Assembly: GCA_029298735.1 (NCBI GenBank) | Contig: JANSLP010000313.1 | Location: forward strand, 1-37,692 | DNA from: Ophiostoma sp. CBS 140.51 | Lineage: Eukaryota; Ascomycota; Sordariomycetes; Ophiostomatales; Ophiostomataceae | DNA: 37,692 nucleotides | Direction of reading: 5' to 3' | Shown here: positions 1-10,513 of the stretch, piece after piece | Layout: each line of letters starts with the position of its first letter | Numbering within the stretch: position 1 is the first letter of the stretch | The notes under the pieces: generated by a model | Told to the model about the DNA's origin: nothing | The model's input: only the letters and a program-made list of their open reading frames with translations | The model's database searches: none | Translations under genes and position numbers: made by a program

Positions 1-259
1 AAAAAGGAGAGAAGAGAAGGAAACGGAGTAAAAAAAGAGTCAAAAGGAGATAAGAAAGGAGAAAGGAGCCGGAGGACTCAATTAAAGGACGTGAATTTGC
101 AAAAAAATCATATCGTCGTTGAATTTGCTTTCTATGTGGGCGCTAAAATCACAGAAATATGATACAAGGATATTATACTGGCCCATGGTCATCATCGTCA
201 CCGTCCTGCTGGTCTATCTGCTGGTCTATCTGCTCCGGCGAGTCATGCTGCGGCATACG
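1..259. other. Left edge, downstream of CHK1
   Basis: Purine-rich DNA at the extreme left passes into the 3' flank of the CHK1 gene, which is transcribed toward the left edge. I see no coding signal here; the short reading frame that starts near 119 is out of frame with, and opposite to, the kinase gene. Confidence 0.5.
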
Positions 260-2072
260 CTATATGCCGCCAGCGTCTCCATCGTCGGGCGAGTAGACGG
301 CTTCGTTGCAGAGCTGCGCCATCTTCTTGAAGAAACGGCGCCACTCCAGCGGGTCACCCTTGACCTTGATAAACCGAACATCGAGAAGCTGGTCTGCACC
401 TGACTCGTCGCCGGCCTGTAGCTGGCACTTGTCGACGAAGATCTCGCCGTGCATAGCCTGTTTACGTCCGTCCAGGGCCCGGATCTTGATGTAGGCGACG
501 CGCTCGTTGTCCTGGTAGGTGCTGGTGGCGGCTTGCATGACAGATTCTGCAGGCGGCGTGTGTACGTTGAGCTGGTGCAGGGATGCACACAGCATTTGCA
601 CCAAGTGCAGCGGCGGCATATGCGAGAAGAAGCGCGTGAGCGAGTATGACGGCACAATGTCCTGGAACCGGCGGGCGTGTTGCGTCAGAGTGACGGGAAC
701 GCCGCGCACCTGCGAGAACTGGCTCATCGCAGGCTCCTCTGCCAGTGCCTCACGCAGGCCGTAGCCGAGACCAGCGCCGCCACGGCGGCCACCAGTAGCG
801 TGGCCATCGACGCGGTCTGTCCGTGAGATATCTGCAACGGATGTGGGCTGCGTAGATGATGTGGCGATTCGCCGCACTGCCCGCAAGCCTGGCCGCTCCC
901 AGTCATATGCTGCGTCGAAAAGCGGCACGTCGGGTTGTGTCGAGGCAAGAGCAGCCCCAGAATTTGACCCTGAGCTGGGGCCGTCGAGATCCATGGCATC
1001 GCCACTACCGAGTCGTGCCGTAGCCGGGTTCTTTAGATCGATGCGCAGGTTGCCGAGCATCTGTGTGGCCAGCTCGAGCGGGTCAGAAATGCGGTCGTCA
1101 GCTGTCAACAATTTGTTGGCACGCGTGAACCACGGATGCTGGCGGATCTGTGCAAAACTGAAGCGCTGCTTGGTGTCTATGCTCATCATGCCGCGCAACA
1201 AAGACAAAGCGGCCGGTGGTATCCGTCGCCAGAGCGGATCGGTGCTGTGTCCGTTCTTGTTGGCGTATTCATAAAACTCCCAGCTCGTGAGCACGGGTTC
1301 GTCCCACGGCGTATTGCCGACCAGGAGTACAAAGAGGATGACGCCGCAGGACCAGATGTCGACCAGATCCGGGCTGTATTTCTTGGGGCTGGAAACAGGC
1401 ACTGTACTCGGCGGTGGCCGGTTGCAAGCCAGTACTTCCGGAGCAATGTAGGGCGGACTGCCGCAAACCGTTGCGCTCAACTTGCGGCTGCCCTTGTACT
1501 CGTACATGGTGGCCATGCCAAAGTCGGCCAGCTTCAGGTTGCCCGAGGCAGAGAGCAGGATGTTCTCGGGCTTCAGGTCACGATGGGCCACACCCTTGGA
1601 GTGGAGGAAGCTGGTGCCGCTGACGAGTTGCTTGAAGTAGACGTGGGCAATGTCTTCGGGCACGCCCACATCTGCTTCAATCTTGTCAAAAAGGTCACCG
1701 CCCTCGGCAAACTCCATGGCAATCCACCGCCATACTGTATCCTCGCCGGTCGCAAACCACTCAATCACATTGGGATGCTGGCCGATGTGCGAGTGCAGAG
1801 AGCATTCTGTAGCAATCTGTTTTGGCGATATGCGGCCCTGCTTGACGGCATACTGCTTGTGGATGAGTTTGACGGCAAAGACAGGGCTCCTGGCGTCGAG
1901 GGGAACGGCCTTTTTTATGCTGTGAGAGGTCAGTACCAAGCGCTTGATAAATTGCCACCAGGCCGAATATTAATGAGTAAACTCACGATGCAAAAGCTCC
2001 CCTTCCGATTGTGCTGGAGATGAACCGGAAGGGTAAGTTATCGGGAAGAGGTGCGAGCTGGGACTGTTGCAT
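260..2072 (-). CDS. chk1: Chk1 DNA-damage checkpoint serine/threonine kinase
   Basis: Two exons, 2072-1987 and 1919-260, joined across a 67-nt intron (GTGAGT...CACAG), give 581 residues. Splicing rebuilds the glycine-rich loop GRGAFAS (23-29), which is absent if exon 2 is read alone; that fixes the start at 2072. Kinase landmarks are present: AVK lysine K46, helix-C glutamate E67, HRD aspartate D143, DFG D161 and APE 188-190, with the kinase domain ending near HPWF 290-293. A linker of about 150 residues holds six SQ/TQ dipeptides. The C-terminal part, about 453-573, resembles the Chk1 KA1-like regulatory domain, including KVKGDPLEWRRFFKK. Family knowledge: Chk1 is phosphorylated by the ATR/Mec1 pathway and delays mitosis after replication or DNA damage. 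It is divergent from the E2 gene at 3430. All catalytic residues are intact. Confidence 0.95.
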
Positions 2073-2161
2073 TGTTAGTCTGGTGTTGTTGGAGCATATG
2101 CAGCCAGCCGTGACGCTTTTGCGCTTTGTTTTATGTCGTTTTCACTTCTTTTCTCCTGATC

Positions 2162-2185
2162 ATTTCTCGTGATATTTCTCGTGAT
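2162..2185. repeat. Tandem 12-bp repeat
   Basis: Two perfect adjacent copies of ATTTCTCGTGAT lie about 90 bp upstream of the CHK1 start codon. A looser copy, TTTTCGTGGTGAT, follows. The sequence shows the repetition directly; any regulatory role is inference. Confidence 0.8.
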
Positions 2186-2378
2186 CTCTTTTCGTGGTGA
2201 TTTTTGATGATTATGCTCTACTTCGGATGAAAGTAAACAAGGGACGAAAACACGCCGATACCTACCATTTTGGGAGATGCAACTCGTCCTGCACCCTTGC
2301 TGTACGTCTTGGTCGGGCCAGAAAACCCAGATGTGATCGCTCGCGTGAGGTCCTATCGATACGCGCTCCTGAAGTTTA

Positions 2379-2401
2379 GGTCGCGTCTTAGGGTCGCGTC
2401 T
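2379..2401. repeat. Direct repeat GGTCGCGTCT
   Basis: Two perfect 10-bp copies, at 2379-2388 and 2392-2401, sit within the CGCG-rich part of the CHK1/E2 divergent region. Confidence 0.75.
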
Positions 2402-2572
2402 GGCTGCTTCAAAAGTGGTGAGCCGATGGCGATGGTTTTAATAGGCCTTCAGCCCTTAAACAGGCAGGCACTGGCTAGGCCTCGTCTGAAAAACAGTGCT
2501 GGAAGTGGGGTTCGATTGGCAGAGAGACACTGTCCTCTGAAAAAGATGCATTCCGACCACTGGGTGCTCCTG

Positions 2573-2611
2573 CCGATAAGGCACAAGAAGCGGGTCTTCT
2601 CTTGTTATCGG
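2573..2611. promoter_or_regulatory. Inverted CGATAA pair with hairpin potential
   Basis: CCGATAA at 2573-2579 and TTATCGG at 2605-2611 are exact inverses. Inside them CAAGA and TCTTG also pair, leaving a four-base bulge on one side. Each outer arm contains a GATA-factor core (GATAA), so the structure could act as a paired protein-binding site or a DNA/RNA hairpin. Function is inferred only. Confidence 0.4.
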
Positions 2612-3429
2612 TTGCTAGGTGCAGGGAGGGGCCACTTTTGGGGTCAACTGTTGGCCGTTGGGGGAAGTAGGTACGGCCAGCAAGGGCAACAGAATGTAAA
2701 CAACAAGGGAAGGAGCACTGTAACTCGAACGCCCTTTGCCATACGCAAGCGGCGGAGCGATACCGAGTAGGAATTCTTGCTCGCCCACCGCTCCTTCGTC
2801 GTTTCGACACTTTGATTTGCATTCCTCACAAACGTGGCAGGCACGATTATCCGTTCACATTCGCAACACTGTCTTTCCCTCTGACAACGAGCTTGGATAT
2901 TTTTACCGCCCTAGCAAGTGACACCAGTGGCCATTGGCCTCTAAACAGCCCCTTCCTTTCTGACCAACCATTCTTTGGACTTCGATCCCTCAATCCTCTC
3001 AGCCTCTTTCTGCCATTTTGTCTCAGATCCCAACTTGGAAGCTGCCACCACCTCTACCCATTGGGTTGTTCTTACCTTTTTCTATCTCCTTATCCCCCTC
3101 ATGCCTTTTGTTGCTTTACTCAGTATATTTTGCCTTGCTGCTTAAAGTTGAAACAGAAAAGAAGCTTATCTCCCTTTTGCATCTTTCGTTTTTCTCCTGT
3201 CTTCATCTTCTCGTCTTTAGTTTGCGTTGGCTTGTCCGTCTCTTGCACTTTGCATCTATCGCATCGTCTGTCCCGCTGTCGCAACTCTCTTGACGACTTC
3301 TCCCATCTCGGCCTTCGCACACGACCTCTTTCGCAGAAAACCCTTGCTTGCTTTTGTGATTCTCCTCGACAACTCCTTCATCTACTCATCTTCTCGTACT
3401 CTCTCCATCCCACACAACACTTGCCCATC

Positions 3430-4105
3430 ATGGCGGACGCACAGAGCGCATCAGACATGCAGGCCTCCGTTCTCGGAGGCGCGAAGAAGGGTCCCGACTC
3501 GCAGAGTGTGACCAAGAGGTGAGCACAACGTTGGGCCCTTCCCTCTGGCTTTGGATGTTCTTTTCGCAATTGATCATCGACTGACTTGCCCTCCCTAGAT
3601 TGCAAACCGAGTTGATGATGCTTATGACGTCTCCAGCACCCGGTGTCTCTGCGTTCCCCTCGGCTGACGGCAACCTCATGTCCTGGCGGGCAACCATTGA
3701 GGGCCCCGACGATACCCCGTACGCGACCCTCACATTCAAGCTTTCCTTTGCCTTTCCTGCCAACTACCCATACGCGCCGCCTACGGTGCTGTTCAAGACA
3801 CCCATCTACCACCCCAATGTCGACTTCTCGGGCCGCATCTGCCTCGACATCCTCAAGGACAAGTGGACGCCTGCCTACAACACCCAGACCGTTCTGTTGA
3901 GTCTACAGAGTCTGCTCGGCGAGCCGAACAAGTAAGTCCCCTGGATGCCACGGGTATCTCCTTGACAGGGTTTCTAGAATGTCTGTACTAACCGTGTCGC
4001 AGTGCCTCTCCTCTCAACGGTGAGGCTGCCGAACTGTGGGATACCAATGCCGAGGAGTTCAAGCGCAAGGTGTTGGGTCGTCACCGTGATGTTGATGACG
4101 AGTAG
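3430..4105 (+). CDS. ubc11: Ubiquitin-conjugating enzyme E2 C (UbcH10/Ubc11 type)
   Basis: Three exons (3430-3518, 3599-3931, 4003-4105) give 174 residues; both introns have GT...AG ends and the second has a TACTAAC branch site. The UBC fold is complete: HPN at 101-103, active-site cysteine C111 in GRICLDILKDKW, and the C-terminal helix ELWDTNAEEFKRKV. The N-terminal extension of about 25 residues before VTKRLQTELM and the overall length match the UBE2C class (S. pombe Ubc11, human UbcH10). Family knowledge: these E2s supply ubiquitin to the anaphase-promoting complex, driving destruction of cyclin B and securin. Joining exon 2 to exon 3 restores the conserved GEPNNASPLN. It shares a divergent promoter region with CHK1. 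Other E2 classes are less likely because of the length and the N-terminal extension. Confidence 0.93.
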
Positions 4106-4883
4106 ACAAGGACAACCAGTGGTTCAATAAGGAGAGCCTGGAACTGAGGCGTCCAAGCTACGGAGAAGTACAGAGCATCGGGGAGGACGACATGGCGTAC
4201 GGTGCATCATGTGGGTGGCTGTGGGCGACATCCGGCGACTGAAACGAGACTATATTCATGACGACACGACAACGCCATTGGATACGGATGAGAGCCAGGA
4301 GCTGGGATGGCTGGGCATTGCATCCTCATTTTATTCTCTCATTTATTTCTCTTCATTTTCTAGCACAGCGGCCGGGGTACATCGGGGGTCCTGGTATCAA
4401 GGACCGAAACAAGCATCAATTTCACGTCATTTCAACAAACCAAAAGCAGGCAAGCGTAACGTCAAGGTATAACGTAGATTGAACAAAGAGGTATCCAATA
4501 TTGACCCAGACGCGAGCATGCTTCACCGGCAATGATCTCCTGATCATCGACGACATGACAGCATATACCCCAAATTCATAAAGACATCATGCACTTGTGA
4601 GAGAATGGTGATGAAGTTTTCCACTTTTTTTGTTTTGCTTGTTTTGGTTTGAACGCCTCTGGCTGATGCGGCTGTTTTGTTGTCGATTTTTTGATTTCCT
4701 TTTTGTGGTTGGTAAAAATCGAGTCGCCCAAAAAATCAAAGACTACCCATTTCCGAGGTTTCCCTACCCATGCAAATCCTTTTACATAGACAACTCCAAC
4801 AATCCAGCAACAGCATCGAGCCCCCATTCTCCCTTGTCGGTATTTTCGCTTTTTATAAGTTTTCCATTTCGACAAGCACCTTT
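4106..4883. other. Convergent 3' region between the E2 and eL31
   Basis: The two genes converge here, so this 778-bp stretch should hold both 3' UTRs and polyadenylation sites. It is AT-richer than the genes around it, with T-rich runs near 4620-4700. No coding region is supported. Confidence 0.6.
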
Positions 4884-5662
4884 TTACTCCTCAACAACGA
4901 CGGTGTGCAGACCCTTGGGGTTCTTGACGTTGACGGCCTGGACGAAGCTGTACAGCTTCTCCTTGGCGTCCTCCTCGTCGTTTCTTCTCCGGGAGATGCG
5001 GACGCGGAGTCTGTAGGCAACGCCCTTGACACCAGCCTCCCACACCTTCTTGTTCAGCGTGGGGTCCAGGCGGACATCGGTGGTGCCCTAAAAATGTCAT
5101 GTCAGTATTTCAGTCCCCTCCATGCAGCAAAGAAAACTTTTCATCGGTCGGATGATCGGTTCGGGATCGTCGATATTGTCGTCGAGATGTAGTCGGGGGG
5201 AATTGAGATTGGGAGGTTCCGTACCATAGCCTGCTGAGCGAACTTCTTGATCTCCTTCACGGCGCGGGGAGCCCGCTTCTTGAAGCTGACACCGTGCAGC
5301 TATTGCCATTAATGTTAGCACATGTTCTTCAACAACAAAACACTGGCGTAAGTCTTCAGACCAGACGCAATCCTCCATCCAGATTCCAGATTGACCCCAT
5401 GGCACACGGCGCCCTCGTCCACTCGTCCACGGAGACATCCCGTTTAGCGGTCCGGCCTCGTCGTCTCTTCTGGGCCTGATGCCACCCTCTATCCTTACTC
5501 CGGTCCTCCTCTTTTCCTGGAAATTCTGGTCTTTGTCTTCCGGTCGATTCGGGGATCTCAAAAACGTACTCTCTTGTGCATGTGGATGGTGTACTCGCGG
5601 GAAACGACATCGGCAATGGCGGAGCGGCCAGCCTTGCCGGAGGCCTTGGTCTTCGACGACAT
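4884..5662 (-). CDS. rpl31: 60S ribosomal protein L31 (eL31)
   Basis: Three coding exons, 5662-5570, 5299-5225 and 5087-4884, give 123 residues. Exon 1 ends at the conserved HKR, exon 2 starts LHGVSFKKRAPRAV, and exon 3 runs from GTTDVRLDPTLN to VVVEE. All junctions have GT...AG ends and fall between codons; the first coding intron is 270 nt, long for this window. Family knowledge: eL31 lies near the polypeptide exit tunnel of the large subunit and is a docking site for nascent-chain factors. The N-terminus has about a dozen extra residues relative to yeast L31. A probable leader intron and two CACGTG boxes lie upstream, consistent with a strongly expressed, co-regulated ribosomal gene. It converges with the E2 gene. 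Confidence 0.95.
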
Positions 5663-5675
5663 TTTTAGATGATTG

Positions 5676-5798
5676 CTGTTGGCGAGAAAAGATGAGATGT
5701 TAGAGGACTGGGCGATTGACGAGAGAAAAAAGGCGACAAGAAAAGGCTTCGTAGATGGGAAGAGCGTCAAGCGAAAGAGACGTCGTCGGTGTGCATAC
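5676..5798 (-). other. Probable 5' UTR intron of rpl31
   Basis: Read on the minus strand, a donor GAG/GTATGC at 5799/5798 and an acceptor CCAACAG ending at 5676 enclose a CTCTAACATC branch-like site close to the acceptor. The acceptor lies 13 nt before the start codon. Leader introns are common in fungal ribosomal-protein genes. No transcript evidence is available here. Confidence 0.55.
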
Positions 5799-7146
5799 CT
5801 CGAAAAAATCGGTTTCGTTGGTCGTCGGTAAAGAGTGGTGATGGCAAGTCGAGATTGGGAGGGAGGGGGGAGCAAAGAAAAAAGACAGCCAGCGGAAAAA
5901 AAGCGAGAGGGCTAAAAGTAGGGCCTGGTACGAAAAAAAATTGTTGTGTGCATTTGGAAAATTGCGAAAAAAGAGGGTACTGTAGCCAATCAGAAGAGGA
6001 CGCGGGCCGCACTTGTCCCCACATATACTAGCGCTTTCTTGATCTGGAACAGTCAGCAATATCACGTGTTCTTGACTGAAAATCTATGCACGTGACTATA
6101 CTGATGACTTGACATGACTTTGCAAAGCTCCACTCTTGACTTTTTTTCTTAATTTATTTTTGCATTTAATTTTATCTGCTTGCCCCTGGCATGAAGCACG
6201 GGAGGATACGAAACTAACCTGGCTTCAGGCCCCATTTTCCTCCCAACGCCTGCACCCCCCTAAATTAAAGTACCGCGACGCGCTAAACAGTATGCGGCAG
6301 TGACCTCAAGCCCTGGGCGCGAGCCGATCACATCAACAAAGAAGGCCAGGAACGCTGCATTGTGCCCATTGCTCCTTCCACTTTGCCGCCTTTTGCTGGG
6401 CAGTCCTTCCAATCACGCATTTGGCTGTCACCCTCGTCTTCACTCTCTGATTCTCACCACTCACACCTCTCACCACCACGTCTCTTTCTAACTCGCAGGA
6501 TTTGAGGCAGCGCCCCGAGCCACGGATCCAGGATTTTCGCAGTCACTCGTTTCTGTTTCCCTTTCGCTTTTCTCTGCAATCGCCTTCTCCACGCTCTCCC
6601 CCATTTACGATCGCCATTCGCGTCCGGACCAGCTGTTCTCCGCGCCTCCTCGCAAACCAAAACCCCCATCTTTCTGGATCTCGCCGTCTCGTGTTGCCTT
6701 TGACTCTCGAGCAGCAGCAGCAGACACTGTTCACAGCCAGCGAACGTGCTGTACAACGGCGTGTCTGACTGCTACTGGCTCTGTGCTTTAATTGCCCTTG
6801 TCCTCCCTGCGTTTCGCCCACATCTTTTTGTGGTCTATTTTCCAGCCATTTGGCAACTCAGACTGCTCTCTTCACGACGTCGACAGCGAACGAATTAATA
6901 ATACGACGACCGACCGGCAACACTCTCGACAATTTGACACGTTTTCGCATTCGCATTACTTTCTATTTACGGCCGAGGATACTTTAATCACGAATCTTGC
7001 GGAAGATAGAGAATACCAAGTCGATCGCCAATTTAACCGCCAAACCGACGAGGTCTGCCCGGTTCAGCCTCATCCGACGACACGATCAAGTGAAGACGTC
7101 ACGTTTTGATCCTTTCTCCCACATATATCATACATCGACCGTCACA
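5799..7146. promoter_or_regulatory. Divergent eL31/Rax1 intergenic region
   Basis: This holds the eL31 leader exon and promoter (left) and a long pyrimidine-rich Rax1 leader (right, about 6350-7146). A CCAAT box is at 5986-5990 and a GACGTCA (CRE-like) at 7095-7101. A CAG triplet run near 6713-6722 is short. No protein-coding frame is convincing. Confidence 0.55.
6063..6094. promoter_or_regulatory. Paired CACGTG boxes upstream of rpl31
   Basis: CACGTG occurs at 6063-6068 and 6089-6094, 26 bp apart (starts), with contexts TCACGTGTT and GCACGTGAC. A TATA-like element on the minus strand lies near 6020-6030, on the gene side. Established knowledge: bHLH factors of the Cbf1 type bind this core, and Cbf1-type sites are associated with ribosomal-protein promoters in some ascomycetes. 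Use here is inferred. Confidence 0.5.
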
Positions 7147-8308
7147 ATGGACACCGTTCCCGGAGCCCACACGCCGTCGCCGCAGCCGGATCTTAACCGG
7201 AACCGGCTGCCCTCGCTCTTCGAGGTGCTGAGCCGGCGGACGCTGCCCCCAGTTGATCTCTACTCGTTCTACATCTACATGCGCGACCAGCAGCGCTCAG
7301 TCGATTACCTTGACTTCTGGTATGTTTCGGTCCTCTCTTTGGCAATTTATAGCCTTATTTGTGCGCAATACTAACACAATCACTAGGCTGGATGTCGCTC
7401 AGCACATGACTCTTTGCCGGCATTATGTTCGTGAACTGCGCCGCTCCGTTCTTGTCGTCACACCCGACGGCGAGAAGTCGGCCTCGAAGCGCTCGTCTGC
7501 TATTCTTGACAACCTGGGCGACATGACGCACCCTGTGGCTGGCCCGTCCAAGTATCAATCGGACAAGGAGAAGAACCAGGATGCACAGATGTCGGCCTTT
7601 TTGCGGGAGGACCTGCACCCTCAGGACTCGCCCGTCAGTGGACCTGGCGGCTCCCGCAGCAGCCCGATCCAGGCGAGCACACCGCGTGACATCACCGACT
7701 CCAATTCGCCAGCACACACCGTCGCACGCCAGGACATTCGCGCATCGGCCGAGAAGATCCTGTACACCTTCTTGCTGCCCGGTGCGGAACGCGAGATTAT
7801 CCTGCCCGGCAACATCACGACAGACATTACGACTGCCATTGAGGAGTACGGCCGCGACGACCCCGAGGTCTTTGACGTTGCTAAGGACTACGTCTTCCAG
7901 GCCATGGAGCGCGACGCCTTCCCCGGTTTCCTGCGGATGAAGGCTCTTGGTAATCTGATCCCGCCGACACTGATTATGCGCCTTATCATCGGCATGATCT
8001 CCATGTTCGGTGCGTTCTGGACGGCCTTTGTGCTCATCTTCCTTGATGAGTCGCGGAGGACACGCTTGTTCCTCATCCTGCCGTTCACATTTGGTGTCTA
8101 CTTCCTGGCCTCGTTCCAGTACTCCCTCGACCCCATCGTGGCACTGCTTGGGTACAGCGAGTACACACCGTTCCATTTTTCCAAGGTGCGGGAGCCGTTT
8201 GTGCGGCGGTTGCTGGCCAAGCGGGCGGTTATGGTTCTGGCCGTGACGGTGCTCATCGATGCGGCACTACTGGTGCTGTTCATCTTTGTTCCCGGCCGCC
8301 GGCTGTAG
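7147..8308 (+). CDS. rax1: Rax1-like RGS-domain protein with three membrane segments
   Basis: Two exons (7147-7319, 7387-8308) give 364 residues; the 67-nt intron splits a tryptophan codon and splicing restores DYLDFWLDVAQHM, a typical RGS helix. The RGS-like fold starts near SLFEVLSRR and resumes at SAEKILYTFLLPG through DAFPGFLRMKAL, with a Ser/Pro-rich insert of about 90 residues between. Three hydrophobic segments follow at about 257-278, 285-305 and 339-359, then a short basic tail. RGS plus three C-terminal membrane segments is the layout of Rax1, known for bud-site selection in yeast and for growth and stress effects in Aspergillus. GAP activity on a G-alpha is not demonstrated for the family as a whole. 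A plain soluble RgsB-type RGS protein is excluded by the membrane segments. Confidence 0.85.
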
Positions 8309-8887
8309 GATCATACCCTGCTAAGGATTGTGATGTGCCTACGAGACGGGGTGCAGCAAGTTGAGGTCTCGACAGTCGGCGTTATATCTTGGAATTTTGT
8401 TACGACTATCACGAAGGCGCACTGCGGAGCAACGAATGTTTTTTTTCTTTCTACTGTTTTCATCTCTCGAGGTGTTTGTTATTTGCTTTCTCTTTGTTTG
8501 CTTTTAGGATACCGGTTGTCATTTTTACACTGTCCATCGGAACCAGACGCTTACAATGCTGGGCTGTCGAATGTGAAAGGAGCCATAAGAACAACACGGA
8601 AGAACGGGTTTATGGTTAGGGACCATGGAGAAAGAGAGCATCTTTCCCAGAATCAGCGATTATGTAGTTTTATGTAGTTTATTCATAGATATCAAAGACG
8701 AAGTTCTTTCATTCATACTGTGACCGGTGACTAGTGGTTCTCAACAATTCATGCTCGTGTTATATTCGTAACTACCTGAGGTTGCCTAGCCCACGGTACA
8801 ATCAATGCTCGTCATTTCTGAGTGAAATAGGCAGAGATGCTATGCTATCCACCCTGCGGCCGCCCTCATAGGCGCTCATATTACGGT
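8309..8887. other. Convergent 3' region between Rax1 and CSN7
   Basis: AT-rich 3' flanks of two convergent genes. It contains a perfect tandem 10-bp repeat, TATGTAGTTT twice at 8661-8680. No gene is seen. Confidence 0.6.
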
Positions 8888-10055
8888 TTAATCGTTACGG
8901 TTCCGCTTGTTGCCATCAGCCTCGTCATCGTCTAGGTCCATAGCATCCGTGGCACCATGATCGTCCGCAAAGCGAGGCGTACCTTGAGGCCCTGGCACAG
9001 ATTGCGAGCTCGGTGCAGCACTGCTCGAGCTGGCCATCAGGTTGCTTCCCCGCTTGTTGAACCGCGGGTTGCCAATGCCCTTGCCGCCGCTTGACACATT
9101 GAGCGTCATCTGCCGCTTGCCGTGAGACCAGACAGCACCGCCGCCAGCACCTCCAAGTTCCTCACCACCAGCGCTTCCAGCAGCACTGCCGCTGTTATCC
9201 TTATTCAGCATCGCCCGTCTCTCCGTTTCAACGGCCCGCTTAAACTGGCTGTCCCACTTTTGGGTTTCTTCGGCACGTGCCGCTGCTGTCCGCCGGATGC
9301 CGGCAATCTGTGCATCGAGCCCGGCCAGTGTCGTCTCGCAGCGCTGCGACCAGTCGCTGAGGGCCGAGTGCAGCTTCGGAATAGCGTCCGGAGTGGGGTC
9401 CCGTATGGGTGCGACGGCACTGATGCGGACGACCTGGTGGGCTGGGTCGAGGGTGCCGGTCACAAGGCCGGCGTAGACAGCAGCCATGACGAGTGTCTCG
9501 AGCTGGCGAGCATCTTCGAGACGCAGTTCGCGGACGAGGTGATCATACCCGAGGCTGGCGCGGTCGGTGGCGAGGGAGATGAGAGACAGGTGGCGGAGCT
9601 TGGTGGCCTGGACGTCGGTGAGTGGAGGGAGTGGTGATGTTGACGTTGGTGGCGCAGCTTGTGATTGTGGTTGAGATGATTGTGTGGATTTTGTGGACGG
9701 TGACGGTGCGGTGCCCCGCTCGTAGTCGGCATAGGTGCCGTAGCTGAAGATCTGGAGGACGGTCAGGTAGGGGGCGTACTCCGGGTCGGCAGAGGCCAGG
9801 GCCTGGATCTGGGGTGTCTGGAGCAGCTCAGCGAAGAAGTAGGTGCTGGGATGGGAGGTGGCGCGGACGACGAGGTCGGCGACCTGGCGGGGCGAGTTGG
9901 CAGACTTGGAGAGGGCAACGAATGGCTAGAAGTAAAAAGTCAGAGGACGGTCATACGAATGTGCCAGACGCGGCAAAGCTGCGAAGCTGTGGACATATTG
10001 ACTGTGAGGAGACAAGACCTACCTCCAAGGCGTCCATCGCCTTGAGCTGTGCCAT
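8888..10055 (-). CDS. csn7: COP9 signalosome subunit 7 (PCI-domain protein)
   Basis: A short first exon (10055-10023, MAQLKAMDALE) joins exon 2 (9925-8888) across a 97-nt intron (GTAGGT...TCTAG), giving 356 residues. The start rests on restoring the family N-terminus ALEPFVALSKSA. Helical repeats (FFAELLQTPQIQAL, YLTVLQIFSYGTY) lead into the PCI winged helix at about 145-180. A helix rich in Arg/Glu follows, then a Gly/Ser-rich segment and an acidic-basic tail (DLDDDEADGNKR). Family knowledge: CSN7 is a structural subunit of the complex that removes Nedd8 from cullins; in filamentous fungi the complex affects development and light responses. eIF3 or proteasome PCI subunits are less likely given the short length and N-terminus. 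It is divergent from the copper ATPase across 3.6 kb. Confidence 0.88.
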
Positions 10056-10513
10056 CTTGGTAGTGTGGGAGGTGTGAACGGTTGTGTGTACTGCCTGTGT
10101 GATATGGAAGCTTTTAGTTGGGGTTTTGCTTGATGTCGAATCGTTATTGGCAAAGATATTGGTTGCTGGTGGGCTGTCGCGATGTCAAGCTTGAGAGCTT
10201 TCGTGATATCGCCGGCAGCCTTGAGACGTCAGCGGGGTGCTGAGGCTGGAGGACTGTGGCTCAGGATGACTAAGCGTGGAGGCCGGTCAACGGTACAACT
10301 TTCCTCAACAAGGCCGAGATGTTTAACGCCCTCTTGTTTCTCTATTCAAATTTGTTTCTCTTATTTTTGCTTTAGTTTATTCGATACAAGTCTGACACCC
10401 TTAAACGCTCTTCTTGACAATTGCCTGTTTGCTATTAGTTTGTTCCTGTTCCTGGCCGATCTTGCGAGTTTGAAGAAGTGTGTCAGGACAGTTTGAGCGC
10501 CCTGAACAGATTC

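Larger units (their letters stand above)
2073..3429. promoter_or_regulatory. Divergent CHK1/E2 promoter region
   Basis: This 1.36-kb gene-free interval separates two head-to-head cell-cycle genes. The half nearest CHK1 has tandem repeats, four CGCG cores and an inverted CGATAA pair. The half nearest the E2 (about 2840-3425) is strongly pyrimidine-rich on the plus strand, as is usual for promoters and leaders of active filamentous-fungal genes. Reading frames here have no recognisable protein content. Confidence 0.6.

Noticed and set aside
1136..2023. 295-codon plus-strand frame opposite CHK1
   Set aside because: It lies entirely antisense to a clear kinase gene and has no recognisable domain.
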